From the NCBI GenBank assembly GCA_947505205.1, contig CANNKD010000002.1, forward strand, positions 1-56,952: a stretch of DNA of 56,952 bases, read 5' to 3'. Positions 38,184 to 48,537 of the stretch are shown here, piece after piece. A program made the translations under genes and the position numbers. The stretch's first letter is position 1. Every line of letters begins with the position of its first letter. The notes beneath the pieces were generated by a model. It saw only the letters and a list, made by a program, of their open reading frames with translations. It did no database searches and was not told the origin of the DNA. This DNA is from Bacteroidota bacterium (lineage in GTDB: Bacteria; Bacteroidota; Bacteroidia; Bacteroidales; F082).

Positions 38184-41100
38184 CTATTTATTGATTACAA
38201 TTTTTCGTATAATTTGTTGGGAATTAGATTTCAGTATAACAGTGTACATTCCTGCAGACAAATCTTTCAGATCGAAATATTGTTTGAATGAACCATTTAC
38301 TTCCAAGCTGTTTGATTGATAAACGATTGCACCAAAACGGTTTAGTACTTCCATATCGAATACTTTCGCATCGATCGAAGAAACTGAAAGCCAGAATGAA
38401 CCATTATTCGGATTAGGATAAATATTGATTATTTGTCCGGCTTCATTTTCATTCATACCAACATTCACAATTTCAATGTTGTTCGAAACGTCGGAACTAC
38501 AACCGTTAATCGTTACAATTACAGTATAGATTCCATTTTCAAATGCTTCGTAGGTTTGTGCAAAAGCTCCTTCAATAGCAAGTCCATCACGATACCATTG
38601 GTTTCCGGTTGAAGCGCTACTCGTTAACATATAATTATCCTGGGTAATTACCGGTGTTGCAGGAATCTGATTTACAGTAACTAGCATAGAAGATGTTTCA
38701 CTTGTTCCGCAGTTATTTTCAGCATAAACGCTGAAGTTTCCTGAAACGGCATTTGCGGCGAAATCGACAGTAATACTATTTGTTCCTGAACCAGAAACAA
38801 TACTTGCGCCAGCTGGAACTGTCCAATAATAGTTCAACGCATTTGGATCGGCAGTAACAGAATAAGTTACATCGCTTGTTCCGGCACATAAGGTTTCAGT
38901 TCCAACGATGGCATCAACAACAGGCAATGGACTGATATAAACGTCATAAATAGTTGGTTCAGCGGTTTCGCATCCATTTTCATTTGTATAGCTTACACTG
39001 ATCCACTGATCTCCAGGTGAAGTCCAGAAAACAGTAATCTGATTGTTTCCGTTTTGACCAATTGTACCGCTATTAGGATTGATTTCCCAAACATAATTGG
39101 ACATACCAGCCTGTGTTATATAAGTAACATTAATTGATGATTCGCAAGCAACCGCAGCACCAGTGATAACCGGAACAGGTAAATCTAAAACATTTACAGC
39201 ATAAGTTGAAGGTGTAAATGCCTCACAACCATTTGAATTTGCGTAGTTTACATTTACAGTCTGATTACCGGATGCAGTCCAAGTTACAACGATTGTATTC
39301 GTGTTTGTAGCAGAAGTAATCGTACCACCTGTAACACTCCATACATAATCAGTCATACCAGCTTCAGTTGTGTAAACGTTACCCGGAACATCCTGACAAT
39401 TACTGGTAGGTCCTGAAATAACTGGAACAGGCAAATCATTCAGAACAACTGAGAGTGAGGAAGAAAGACCGATACCACATGCATTTGTTCCTGCAACGGT
39501 TATGAGACCACTTGTGGCATTCACTGAGAAATTAACGGTAATACTATTTGTGGTAGCACCCGAAACAATGGTAGCTCCGGTTGGAACAGTCCAAGTATAA
39601 CCAGTTGCTGAAGGAAGTTCGACGATAGAATAAACTACGCCGTCTGTATTCTTACAAACACTTGTCAATCCTGAAATTGAACCAGGTAAAACAGGAGTTG
39701 GACAATCGGATGTAAACATCCTATCTTCACCGTAAATTGTTCCGCCAGGACCAGTACCAACACAGCGGAAATGGTAATCAGTTGCGGTTAATAATCCATT
39801 AAGTGTAGCATTTACAGGTGTTGTTGTGAATCCGGTAACTGTTGCAGGTGAAGCGGTTGCCGTGTTTCCATAGGAAGTTGTTAAACCCCATTCAAAGGTT
39901 ACATTTGTTGGGGCATAATTAGCGTTCACGGTTCCGTTTAATGTTGCTGAAGTTCCGATAATAGCTGAAGCTTCGAGGGTAACAACGGTTGATGGTACAG
40001 CCAAGGTCGTGAAAGTCATATCATTACCATAAATTGTTCCGCTTTCATTGGTCGCAAAAACTCTGTAATGATAGGTAGTATAAGGAGTTAAACCTGAAAT
40101 TGCATTTAATACATTGATGGCAACCAAACCATTCACTGAACCTGGAGTTGCAGCGGCGGTTGTTCCATAAGAGGTTGTTAATCCATATTCAAATGAAACA
40201 GTTGTCAAACCACCGTTGGCATTCACGCTTCCGTTTAAAGTAGCTGAATTTGAAGTAATACTTGTAGCTGCAGTTGTGATTACTGTTGGAGGTGCTGCCA
40301 TTGTAGTAAATGTTGAATCAACTCCATAAGAAATTAATCCACCGACGCTCAAACTTCTTGCGCGATAATGATAGGTTGTAGCAAAATTGAGATTTGTCAA
40401 CGGAAGATGTAATGCTGTTGTCGTTGATCCGTTAACTGTTCCCGGGATTGCGGCAAGTGAAGTTCCGTAACTTGTGCTGGTTCCATAATCAAAATAAGTG
40501 GAAATGGTTGTTCCGGCTGCGTTTGCATCTCCCAAAACATTGGCACTGTTATAGGTAACAGCATTATGCGAAAGTGTATGGATAAAAGGATCTGTACCAA
40601 ATTCATACGCACCCATATCAGAAGGATTGTTGCGCATTGTTTCGGTAATATCTTTTGGAACATTTGTCAGATAAAATCCCTTGTTATTCAGTGCTGTAGC
40701 AGTTGGTAACAAGTTTGTTTCTGAAGTAAACGAAGGATTGATTGCAACTGAATTGGCCTCTTGTCCTGTGTAGGTTTGCCATGAAGCAAGTGTAGGGAAA
40801 AAGGCAACAAAACCAAATCCATTTTGCCATTGCATTGCAACGGTTGCATTTACGCCATCAATAAAATAATCGTTGTTATCAATGGCTGTGAACAATGCAT
40901 TACTGGTGCTGATTACGATTCCATAGGCTGTAGCATATATCCCCGGACCGGCATTCATTGTCATCGAATTACGTAAAATGTTATTTCTGATTTCGTTATT
41001 ATTACCTGTAGCCTGGTAGTAAAATCCGATACAAGCTGAAGACGCGTCCCACTGCGTGGAAAGAAATGCTCCTGTAAGTGAGATGGAGTTATGCAGAATT

Positions 41101-44100
41101 TTTATATTTCCTCCTGAACGAACAAAAATACCATAGGTAATATTCTGACCTACACCAGGATTAATTCCGGGAGAATGAATATTATAAATGGAGTTATTCG
41201 AAATTTCTGTTACAGTGGTTGCATCAGATGAAAACCAAATGCCTGTTACGCCCCAGCCATCATCAGCTGTGCGAATGAAATCATGAATTTTATTTTGTCT
41301 AACCTTTGTGTTTGTGGCACCCGTGCCAATATATACGCCAGTTTGACCAGTATTAAGCGATCCGCCAGCCGGCCCCATGATATCATTGTTGCTGATTATG
41401 CTGTTATCAACATATTGCAACATAACACCCCTTGAAGTGATGGCTTCAGCATCGTTGGGAGAACCAATAATGTTGTTTATAATCTGACAGTTTTTTGTAA
41501 ATCCTGTACTCACACCGGACAATTGGATTGCAGTAAAGGCACTGTTAATCGTATTGTTATCAATAACACAGTTATTGTTACCTCCTACCGTGCTAGCGAA
41601 TTTGATTGCCATATTTCCGCCTGCAGCATGCACAGGAACCATTTTAATAAGGCAATTTTTGATTGTCAAATTTGTAGTTGGATCTGCGTTTAAATTTTTT
41701 ACCCCAATTACATAAGCAGTTGCAAAGGCACTTGTGTTTTCAAAAGTAAGGTTCTTACTATTGGTACCATTGTTCGAGCCATTAATTGTAAGATAATCCA
41801 TTCCAGCCGCATCGATCATTCCATTTCCATCCAATAAGGTAGTGAAAACTGGTGAAACGCCTGTATTGGGCTTGATGGTCAGTGTATTAACTGCGCTTGA
41901 TCCCGGATTAGGGAAAAACGAAATAGGATAATTTTCTGCTGTATACGATGCATCGTCCAAAACTAAAGTTGTGGGTCCGGCAATGTATTTGACATTGATA
42001 TCATTGGCAGCAGCTGTGAGTGTTGCATAAGTTTTTCCAACTCCAACGTGAATAATACCTGAGATACTTGGTAAAACAGTGTACATAAATGCTGGATTTG
42101 GTGAAGTGGAACATGCCGGAGGTGAAGCTGTAAAACCACCTGCGGCAATTGTTGGATAACAAGTTACGTTTGGAACAGCAGCATTGTCCTGTGCAGCAAC
42201 ATAATAGGAAATAACATCACCAATAGAAACGCCTCCACCAAATGAAAATGTATAGGTTGATCCACTAACATAAGTAGCCTGAACACCTTGATAACCGCCT
42301 GAATTCACTCTCCAATATAGCATGGGCAAACCAGTTCCTGATGTTGGAACGCCATTTCCATCCGTTACATCTACTGTTAGAGTTCTGGCTGTGGTGACAT
42401 TGGTTTGACCAAGCGGTGTATATATTATTGCAGGAGCCGTAAGGTCATTTGATAATCCTCCAAATTCATCAGCACCTAAATCAGGTGCACCAGGTGTGTA
42501 TGATCCATTAACAGGATAACCTGCATTTGGGAACACCGGATTATTATCGAAATCCGTGGTAATAGAAATTGGCGATGAGATGATTGTTCCACCGGTTTCA
42601 CATTGTGTAGGAACATTGGTTTGTAAATGCATATTTGCTGAACCTGGTGTAATGCTTACAAAAGGTGACAATTCTGTTATCGATTGTGCTTCTCTTGGGT
42701 AAACAGCTGTTTTGAAATCACTCAGCGTTTGATAAGTGGTTGTTCCGTTAAAGAAAATACAATTCGAAGGTCCTGGTGTACCTGCATAATAATTATTGTA
42801 ATTCGATGAAGATAAATAGTTAGCATAGGAAGTAAAATTGAATCGCATTGCATAGGTTTTACTCGATCCAAGTGGCGTGGAATTATTTATGAAAATATTA
42901 TTGCGGAAATCTAAGATCGTTGCCGCACCATTTACATAAACAGCAGTTGATCCAAAGTTTGCGGAGGTTGGCGTGTTGTTCAGAAAAACAGTATTGTTGT
43001 ATAAACCAATCTTATAATTTGATGATTGAATACTGATACCTATCATATTATTTGCGCCAACAGCAGTCGTAGATCTAAAGTCTGTTAAAATATTGTTGTA
43101 AAAATAATGTGTTCCATAACTTGTAACATAAATGCCATTTATTAAACTTCCGGTTGTGAGACCCTCAATATTCTGGATTTTATTTCTATAAAATCTTCCA
43201 ATACCACTGCTACTCGTTATATTATACACATACAGACCATAAACCGTTCCTTCAGCTCTGGTAATATTGTTAACAGTGTTGTCGTAAACATTCATTGTTG
43301 CACCATCTAGTGAGGCATTCAGTAAATAAGTACCTCCATTGGAAGCGACAATATTGTTTGTGATTAAGTTATTATACATATTCAAATCACCTCCCTTGCC
43401 GGCAACTGTTATGAAATGAGTTAATCCTCCACCGGGAACGGATTGAATCCTCGAGTTTCCTGACACAAGATTATCATGGAAAGTAAGAGGTCCCAAGGTT
43501 GTAGAACTAACATTGGTATAGAGATAATAGATACGACCTATGGATGTTACGTTATTCGCACCAATAACATTGTTGGTGATGGTGTTGTTGTAAACATTGG
43601 CAGTAACTCCCAAATTAGCCAGATACATCAAATAGGTATTCCCGTTTGTTACAGTTGGGTAGGTACAACCTGTAACAGTGTTGTTATAAACATTCATTAC
43701 ATTGTTTGTTCCAAGCGTACCCATATCACTGTATATAGGATAAAAAGCCGTGGTTCCTGTTCCGGTAAACTGCATGCTTACGTAGTTTCCATACAAACTA
43801 TAACTGGCGTTGCGCGCAGTTGTCAGGAAAATTCCATAAGGAATACCCGTTCCTGCCATGGTGCTGGTAATGGTGTTGTTAGCAACAACCAAATTATTTT
43901 GATACATCGTGTAAATACCATAACCCGCCGTAGATGTTCCACCGGCAACGTTGGTAATGATATTTGCACCGTCTTTACCAATTTCATTGTTCTGATCGAA
44001 TAAAGATTCATAAGGAGCAACGGTGTTGTTAAAACCTGAAAGGTAAATACCCGAATAACAGTTATTGAGTGTATTGCTATAAATCTTCAAATTCGAGTTT

Positions 44101-44687
44101 GCACCGGAAGCCGATGATACAAGCAGTTGTGTAATAGATGCGGTAGTGTGGTTATTTGAGTAAATACCTTTAGTGGCAGTGTATGTTTTTGTAAGACTGA
44201 TTACGCAGTTCTTAATGGTTATGTTTTGTGAACCATCAGTAATAGAATTTTTTAAAAGTGCATAGCCCCATTCCATTTGGGTTGTAGCAGTTACATTGGC
44301 AGCGTTTTCCGATAAATTAATTCCATCAAAAGTGATGTAATCACTTCCCGATAAAACGACCATTCCATCCATAGTGCCTATGCCGGTAAAGGCTGTCAGT
44401 ACTGGATTGGCTCCTGATCCGTTTTTTTGAAAAACAATCGGATTGGCTAAAGTTCCGGTGGCTGTGATGGTCAAAGGTGTCGCCAGTGTTTCGGTATAAC
44501 CTGCATTGAGGTTAAACGTAACGCCACCTGATCCGATGCCTTGGCTGTTCAGGGCTGCAACAGCGTTTGCTATTGTTGCATAGTCACCCGGAATCGTTTT
44601 TGTTCCGGTAAGTGGTTGAGCAAAAGTCATGATGCTCATCAACATTCCTAAAGTAACAAATAAAAGATGCTTCTTCATTAGATTCAT
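38184..44687 (-). CDS. Giant T9SS-exported multidomain surface protein (beta-helix regions, 3 FN3-like, 4 PKD-like repeats, T9SS type A sorting domain)
   Basis: 2167 aa; signal peptide; right-handed beta-helix-like N/I-rich repeats; TSYGT...LTPYTTYHYRVFATN FN3-like units; YVWSVTGGTI-type PKD-like units; C-terminal IYPNPNNGSFWLSV...GMYTVILKSNSQQIIRKIVINK. Confidence 0.9.
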   Translation of the reverse strand: MNLMKKHLLFVTLGMLMSIMTFAQPLTGTKTIPGDYATIANAVAALNSQGIGSGGVTFNLNAGYTETLATPLTITATGTLANPIVFQKNGSGANPVLTAFTGIGTMDGMVVLSGSDYITFDGINLSENAANVTATTQMEWGYALLKNSITDGSQNITIKNCVISLTKTYTATKGIYSNNHTTASITQLLVSSASGANSNLKIYSNTLNNCYSGIYLSGFNNTVAPYESLFDQNNEIGKDGANIITNVAGGTSTAGYGIYTMYQNNLVVANNTITSTMAGTGIPYGIFLTTARNASYSLYGNYVSMQFTGTGTTAFYPIYSDMGTLGTNNVMNVYNNTVTGCTYPTVTNGNTYLMYLANLGVTANVYNNTITNNVIGANNVTSIGRIYYLYTNVSSTTLGPLTFHDNLVSGNSRIQSVPGGGLTHFITVAGKGGDLNMYNNLITNNIVASNGGTYLLNASLDGATMNVYDNTVNNITRAEGTVYGLYVYNITSSSGIGRFYRNKIQNIEGLTTGSLINGIYVTSYGTHYFYNNILTDFRSTTAVGANNMIGISIQSSNYKIGLYNNTVFLNNTPTSANFGSTAVYVNGAATILDFRNNIFINNSTPLGSSKTYAMRFNFTSYANYLSSSNYNNYYAGTPGPSNCIFFNGTTTYQTLSDFKTAVYPREAQSITELSPFVSITPGSANMHLQTNVPTQCETGGTIISSPISITTDFDNNPVFPNAGYPVNGSYTPGAPDLGADEFGGLSNDLTAPAIIYTPLGQTNVTTARTLTVDVTDGNGVPTSGTGLPMLYWRVNSGGYQGVQATYVSGSTYTFSFGGGVSIGDVISYYVAAQDNAAVPNVTCYPTIAAGGFTASPPACSTSPNPAFMYTVLPSISGIIHVGVGKTYATLTAAANDINVKYIAGPTTLVLDDASYTAENYPISFFPNPGSSAVNTLTIKPNTGVSPVFTTLLDGNGMIDAAGMDYLTINGSNNGTNSKNLTFENTSAFATAYVIGVKNLNADPTTNLTIKNCLIKMVPVHAAGGNMAIKFASTVGGNNNCVIDNNTINSAFTAIQLSGVSTGFTKNCQIINNIIGSPNDAEAITSRGVMLQYVDNSIISNNDIMGPAGGSLNTGQTGVYIGTGATNTKVRQNKIHDFIRTADDGWGVTGIWFSSDATTVTEISNNSIYNIHSPGINPGVGQNITYGIFVRSGGNIKILHNSISLTGAFLSTQWDASSACIGFYYQATGNNNEIRNNILRNSMTMNAGPGIYATAYGIVISTSNALFTAIDNNDYFIDGVNATVAMQWQNGFGFVAFFPTLASWQTYTGQEANSVAINPSFTSETNLLPTATALNNKGFYLTNVPKDITETMRNNPSDMGAYEFGTDPFIHTLSHNAVTYNSANVLGDANAAGTTISTYFDYGTSTSYGTSLAAIPGTVNGSTTTALHLPLTNLNFATTYHYRARSLSVGGLISYGVDSTFTTMAAPPTVITTAATSITSNSATLNGSVNANGGLTTVSFEYGLTTSYGTTAAATPGSVNGLVAINVLNAISGLTPYTTYHYRVFATNESGTIYGNDMTFTTLAVPSTVVTLEASAIIGTSATLNGTVNANYAPTNVTFEWGLTTSYGNTATASPATVTGFTTTPVNATLNGLLTATDYHFRCVGTGPGGTIYGEDRMFTSDCPTPVLPGSISGLTSVCKNTDGVVYSIVELPSATGYTWTVPTGATIVSGATTNSITVNFSVNATSGLITVAGTNACGIGLSSSLSVVLNDLPVPVISGPTSNCQDVPGNVYTTEAGMTDYVWSVTGGTITSATNTNTIVVTWTASGNQTVNVNYANSNGCEAFTPSTYAVNVLDLPVPVITGAAVACESSINVTYITQAGMSNYVWEINPNSGTIGQNGNNQITVFWTSPGDQWISVSYTNENGCETAEPTIYDVYISPLPVVDAIVGTETLCAGTSDVTYSVTADPNALNYYWTVPAGASIVSGSGTNSITVDFAANAVSGNFSVYAENNCGTSETSSMLVTVNQIPATPVITQDNYMLTSSASTGNQWYRDGLAIEGAFAQTYEAFENGIYTVIVTINGCSSDVSNNIEIVNVGMNENEAGQIINIYPNPNNGSFWLSVSSIDAKVFDMEVLNRFGAIVYQSNSLEVNGSFKQYFDLKDLSAGMYTVILKSNSQQIIRKIVINK

Positions 44688-44761
44688 TTTTTAGTTAAAG
44701 ATTCTGATTAATTAATTTTTGATTTTGACATTGTGATATTAAAAGTATAAATGAAAACCCT

Positions 44762-44935
44762 TTAAGGATTTTTGGTTTCTTTTCCGGGAGATTTCTTTTG
44801 TTGCCGGTTTGTTTTGAGTGTTTCGGAATTCGTCAGGAGTTTTCTCAACGCATAATTCTCGTTATTTAATTTTTGTTTCATACGCTTCAGCTCTTTTTCG
44901 ACTTCGTCGGCCGATGGTTTTTTTTCCGTCTTCAT
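44762..44935 (-). CDS. Small charged protein, 57 aa (below the ORF-track cutoff)
   Basis: Hand translation: MKTEKKPSADEVEKELKRMKQKLNNENYALRKLLTNSETLKTNRQQKKSPGKETKNP*; coiled-coil-like N-terminal half. Confidence 0.5.
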   Translation of the reverse strand: MKTEKKPSADEVEKELKRMKQKLNNENYALRKLLTNSETLKTNRQQKKSPGKETKNP

Positions 44936-45116
44936 TTTTTTGCGATTTCAAATTCGATGCAAAATTGAATCAAAACCAAAACGACACCTAATTATAATAA
45001 CCTATAAAAAAACTACAAGCGGATTTGAAATGGGAACAAAAATGCTACATTAAATGTAACTGTTTGAATAATAGATTTATATGTATTGTGTCTGCCATGA
45101 CGGGAGGTTCATTGCA

Positions 45117-45280
45117 CATTCAGTCGCAAGGCTCAGGAAGTTGTGTTTGGGTTTGCCTATTCAGTGACAAGGCTCAGGAAGTTGTGTTTGGGTTTGTCTA
45201 TTCAGTGGCAAGTGCCAGGACGCTGTGTTTGGGTTTGCCTATTCAGTGGCAAGGCTCAGGAAGCAGTGTATTCGCTTGAA
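45117..45280. repeat. Minisatellite, 41-bp unit, 4 copies
   Basis: Units begin at 45117, 45158, 45199, 45240: YATTCAGTSRCAAGGCTCAGGAAGTTGTGTTTGGGTTTGYC with substitutions. Confidence 0.92.
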
Positions 45281-45312
45281 ATCCCTGAAGGATGATCTTA
45301 TTTTTCGTTGAT

Positions 45313-47091
45313 TTATAGTTGTTGTATTGTCAGAATAAGGTTTTCATCGCGGGTGATTCCCATTTTCTTTCTGAGTCTGTTTCGTGCAACCTGAATACTT
45401 TTCACCGATTGAAAAGTGATGGCCGAAATGTCTTTGGTGGTCATATTCAGCTTCATAAAGGCACATATTTTAATCTCATTTGGGGTGAGATCGGGGTATT
45501 TTACAATCAATTTCTCATAAAAATCCTGGTGAACCTGTTGAAATCGTTTCTCAAATTCTTCCCAAACGGTGTTGTCAACATTCGACTGCATCTCGCGTAA
45601 AATCTCCATGATCCAGGCGTTATTTTCCGGCTTTTCTTTCGATTTCAATGCCAGCAGTTTATCGATGATGGACGAAATGAATTCATTCTTTTTGAAAAGA
45701 TACATCACATGGGTCGAAAGTTCTTTATTTCGGAATTCGAGTTCCATTTCGAGGTTTTGCTTTTCCATAAGCAGGTTTTGCTTTTCAAGATTCAGATTCA
45801 GACTTTCGAGTCTCAGACTTTCCTGTAGCAATTCACCTTGCTTCATCCTGATTCTTTGGTTGCGGTTGAGTAGTATTACAATCGCGAACGAGAAAAGTAA
45901 AAGAGCAGATATGATCATATATATCAATGCTTTACGCTCTTTATGTGCGATTATAATTTGTTTTTGAAGTTCATCTTCTTTGCGTTGTTTTTCGTACTGA
46001 TATTGCATTTCCATGCGTGCGGTATTCTGAACCTTTTCGTTGTTCATCATACTATCCTGAAGGCTTTTATAGAGTTTATGCATCTCGAGTGCTTTGGGAT
46101 AATTGCCGTCTTTTTCGTAAGCCAATGATAAATAACTTCCGGCTCGCATTCGCGTTAATAAACTGCCTGTTTTTGTGCTAAGCGACATGGCTTTATTCAA
46201 AATATCGATGGCTTTTTTATATTCACCCACAAAGTAATACGTGTTTCCGAGATTGTTCGTTGTTTGGGCAATTCCCACAGTATCTTTAAGCTGAGTGCGT
46301 ATTTCAAGGGATTTGTAATAATAATAAAAAGCTTTTCCGTATTCTTTTCGCTCTTTGTGAACGATTCCCATATTATTATACAACGATCCGTTAAAATCAG
46401 GATTATTAAATGTCAAGTTGTATTCGAGTGCTTTCTCAAAATTAGTTTGAGCGGCAACGGTATTATAAGTACTTAGATAAGTGGATCCAATATTCGTATA
46501 TAAAACCACCATGTTTTTTAAATATGGATAATCTTTATCCAATTTGACAATTTTTTCAACGCCGTCGAGACTCTCTTGGTAGTATTGTAGAGCCATTTCG
46601 AAATTTTCCATATTGAAATAGCAGGAGCCAAGCTGCGCATAAATGCTGATATATTTTTTCAACTGTGCAAGCGTATCATGCGTTAGGCTCAAATTTTCAT
46701 CAATTAATTTTAAACATTTGAAATGATAATCGAGGCTGATTGCAAAATTGCCATTTTTAAAAAACAATTTGCTGTATTGAAGATAAGTAGAATAAATATG
46801 TTTTTCGGATTCAGTAATTTGACTTAAAACCAATGCCTCATTTAAATAATACAACGAAGAATCAAGCTGATTTTTTGAGCTCCCATCAAAACATGAAGCA
46901 AGTTGAAGGTAAGTAGTAATAGTCGCAGTGTCGGAAGAATTAGGTTTTATTTTATCTTTCAACGATTGAATATAGGACTGATCCGAAGCGTAAGAAACAG
47001 ATAAACAAAACATTAACAATATGGCAATTGAAAAACCTTTGGTTGAAAGTTTGAGTAATCCGTTTAAAAATCTGGTGAACAGAGCATGCAT
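45313..47091 (-). CDS. TPR-containing membrane-tethered transcriptional regulator with C-terminal LuxR-like HTH
   Basis: 592 aa; signal peptide, several TPRs, TM ALIYMIISALLLFSFAIVILL, coiled coil, HTH LTPNEIKICAFMKLNMTTKDISAITFQSVKSIQVARNRLRKKMGI. Confidence 0.85.
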   Translation of the reverse strand: MHALFTRFLNGLLKLSTKGFSIAILLMFCLSVSYASDQSYIQSLKDKIKPNSSDTATITTYLQLASCFDGSSKNQLDSSLYYLNEALVLSQITESEKHIYSTYLQYSKLFFKNGNFAISLDYHFKCLKLIDENLSLTHDTLAQLKKYISIYAQLGSCYFNMENFEMALQYYQESLDGVEKIVKLDKDYPYLKNMVVLYTNIGSTYLSTYNTVAAQTNFEKALEYNLTFNNPDFNGSLYNNMGIVHKERKEYGKAFYYYYKSLEIRTQLKDTVGIAQTTNNLGNTYYFVGEYKKAIDILNKAMSLSTKTGSLLTRMRAGSYLSLAYEKDGNYPKALEMHKLYKSLQDSMMNNEKVQNTARMEMQYQYEKQRKEDELQKQIIIAHKERKALIYMIISALLLFSFAIVILLNRNQRIRMKQGELLQESLRLESLNLNLEKQNLLMEKQNLEMELEFRNKELSTHVMYLFKKNEFISSIIDKLLALKSKEKPENNAWIMEILREMQSNVDNTVWEEFEKRFQQVHQDFYEKLIVKYPDLTPNEIKICAFMKLNMTTKDISAITFQSVKSIQVARNRLRKKMGITRDENLILTIQQL

Positions 47092-47233
47092 AATAAGTAT
47101 GAATTTCTAAAGCAGCAATGTATTTACAATCACGAAATTACGATTATTGATTAAAAATGCAAAGTGTGATTTACAAATTGAGTGTTTAATCGTAAAATTG
47201 GTAAAATATTATGTTTTTAAAAGATACTTTTCA

Positions 47234-47241
47234 TAAGTTTG
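47234..47241 (+). promoter_or_regulatory. Candidate -7 box TAAGTTTG upstream of the RND operon
   Basis: TAnnTTTG match 129 nt upstream of the adaptor ATG; weak -33. Confidence 0.35.
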
Positions 47242-47369
47242 CACATAATTTAGTTACGCTAATTCCAGATTGTGCATACAAAAATTAATCCCAATTTGGG
47301 TAATAATGAGCATTGTAATGTAAATCTTTCATGCAAATCCATAGATTCTAACAATAAAACAAATAGATT

Positions 47370-48527
47370 ATGAACAAACTTCTCGGCTTATTCATTTTTA
47401 TAGGCATAATCACGTTTTCTTCTTGTGGAAACGAAAAAGCAGCACCTGCTGCAGCCCCGCTCGAAGTATCTGTTATACAAGTGGTTCAACAAGATGTGGC
47501 TCTTGAATCGGAATATACCGGACAAACGTATGGCAAATCAGATATCCAGATAAACCCAAGGGTGAATGGAGTTGTGCTGAGTTTAAATTTTCGGGAAGGA
47601 TCACTCATTCAAAAAGGTCAACTGCTTTATACCATCGATCCGCTGCCATTCCAGAATAAAGTAGATCAGGCAGAAGGTCGGCTTGCCGAAGCCAAGACCA
47701 ATCTGGCCAGAACAAAGTCGGATTTGGATATGATTGAGCCGTTGGCAAAGATAAATGCCGTTAGCCAGCGTGAATTGGTGGCAGCAAAAGCACAATACGA
47801 AGCCGCCCAAGGACAAATTCAATCTGCCGAAGGCGCTTTGCGTAACGCTAAAATTGAATTGAGCTATTGCACGGTCGAAGCACCTATCACAGGTTTAATC
47901 GGTATTTCAAAAGTACGGGTGGGTGATTATGTCAACCCCGGTCCGTTCGCAATACTAAATACCATTTCTGATCTGAGCAGTGTGCGCGTTCGCTTTACAA
48001 TCAGCGAACAGGAATATTTAAGAATCTACCGCGAAGCTACTGCAGAAAACTCAACACTGAAAGGTGCTGGTAAACATGTTCAATTGGTTTTATCTGATGG
48101 CGGTCTTTACCCATATATTGGTGAATTCAGTTTCACAGACCGCCAGATTGACCCATCAACGGGTGCGATGACGCTCGAAGCCAGTTTCGAAAATCCGGAT
48201 AAAATATTGCGTCCAGGTCAATATGTAAAAGTAAAGGTAGTAACAGAAGCTCGCCAAAAAGCATTGTTAATTCCACAGCGTTCCATCATCGAAATGCAAG
48301 GTATTTTTCAGGTATATTTATTGGGTGACGACAATAAGGTTCAGCTTCAGATTATTAAAGTCGGGCCTTCATTTAAAGATGCTTATTTGGTACTGGAAGG
48401 TTTAAATTCCGGAGATAAAATTGTGATGGGAGGCACACAATTATTGAGAAACGGTAGCCCAGTCACTCCAAAAATTTCGGAATGGAACCCGGGTCAATTC
48501 AGTTCTCCACAAGCAACATCTAAATAA
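47370..48527 (+). CDS. RND efflux periplasmic adaptor (AcrA/MexE-like), lipoprotein
   Basis: Lipobox TFSSCGN; VNGVVLSLNFREGSLIQKGQLLYTIDPLPF. Confidence 0.94.
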   Translation: MNKLLGLFIFIGIITFSSCGNEKAAPAAAPLEVSVIQVVQQDVALESEYTGQTYGKSDIQINPRVNGVVLSLNFREGSLIQKGQLLYTIDPLPFQNKVDQAEGRLAEAKTNLARTKSDLDMIEPLAKINAVSQRELVAAKAQYEAAQGQIQSAEGALRNAKIELSYCTVEAPITGLIGISKVRVGDYVNPGPFAILNTISDLSSVRVRFTISEQEYLRIYREATAENSTLKGAGKHVQLVLSDGGLYPYIGEFSFTDRQIDPSTGAMTLEASFENPDKILRPGQYVKVKVVTEARQKALLIPQRSIIEMQGIFQVYLLGDDNKVQLQIIKVGPSFKDAYLVLEGLNSGDKIVMGGTQLLRNGSPVTPKISEWNPGQFSSPQATSK

Positions 48528-48537
48528 CCTTAAAACT

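Noticed and set aside
43476-44003. 175-aa plus-strand ORF antisense to the giant T9SS gene
   Set aside because: Lies wholly within a strongly supported minus-strand CDS; composition reflects the antisense of repetitive Asn/Thr codons.
45025-45279. 84-aa plus-strand ORF across the 41-bp repeats
   Set aside because: The repeat period shifts the frame in every unit and the peptide has no recognisable domain; better explained as a non-coding minisatellite.
45117-45280. CRISPR array
   Set aside because: Contiguous 41-bp degenerate repeats without spacers and without cas genes.
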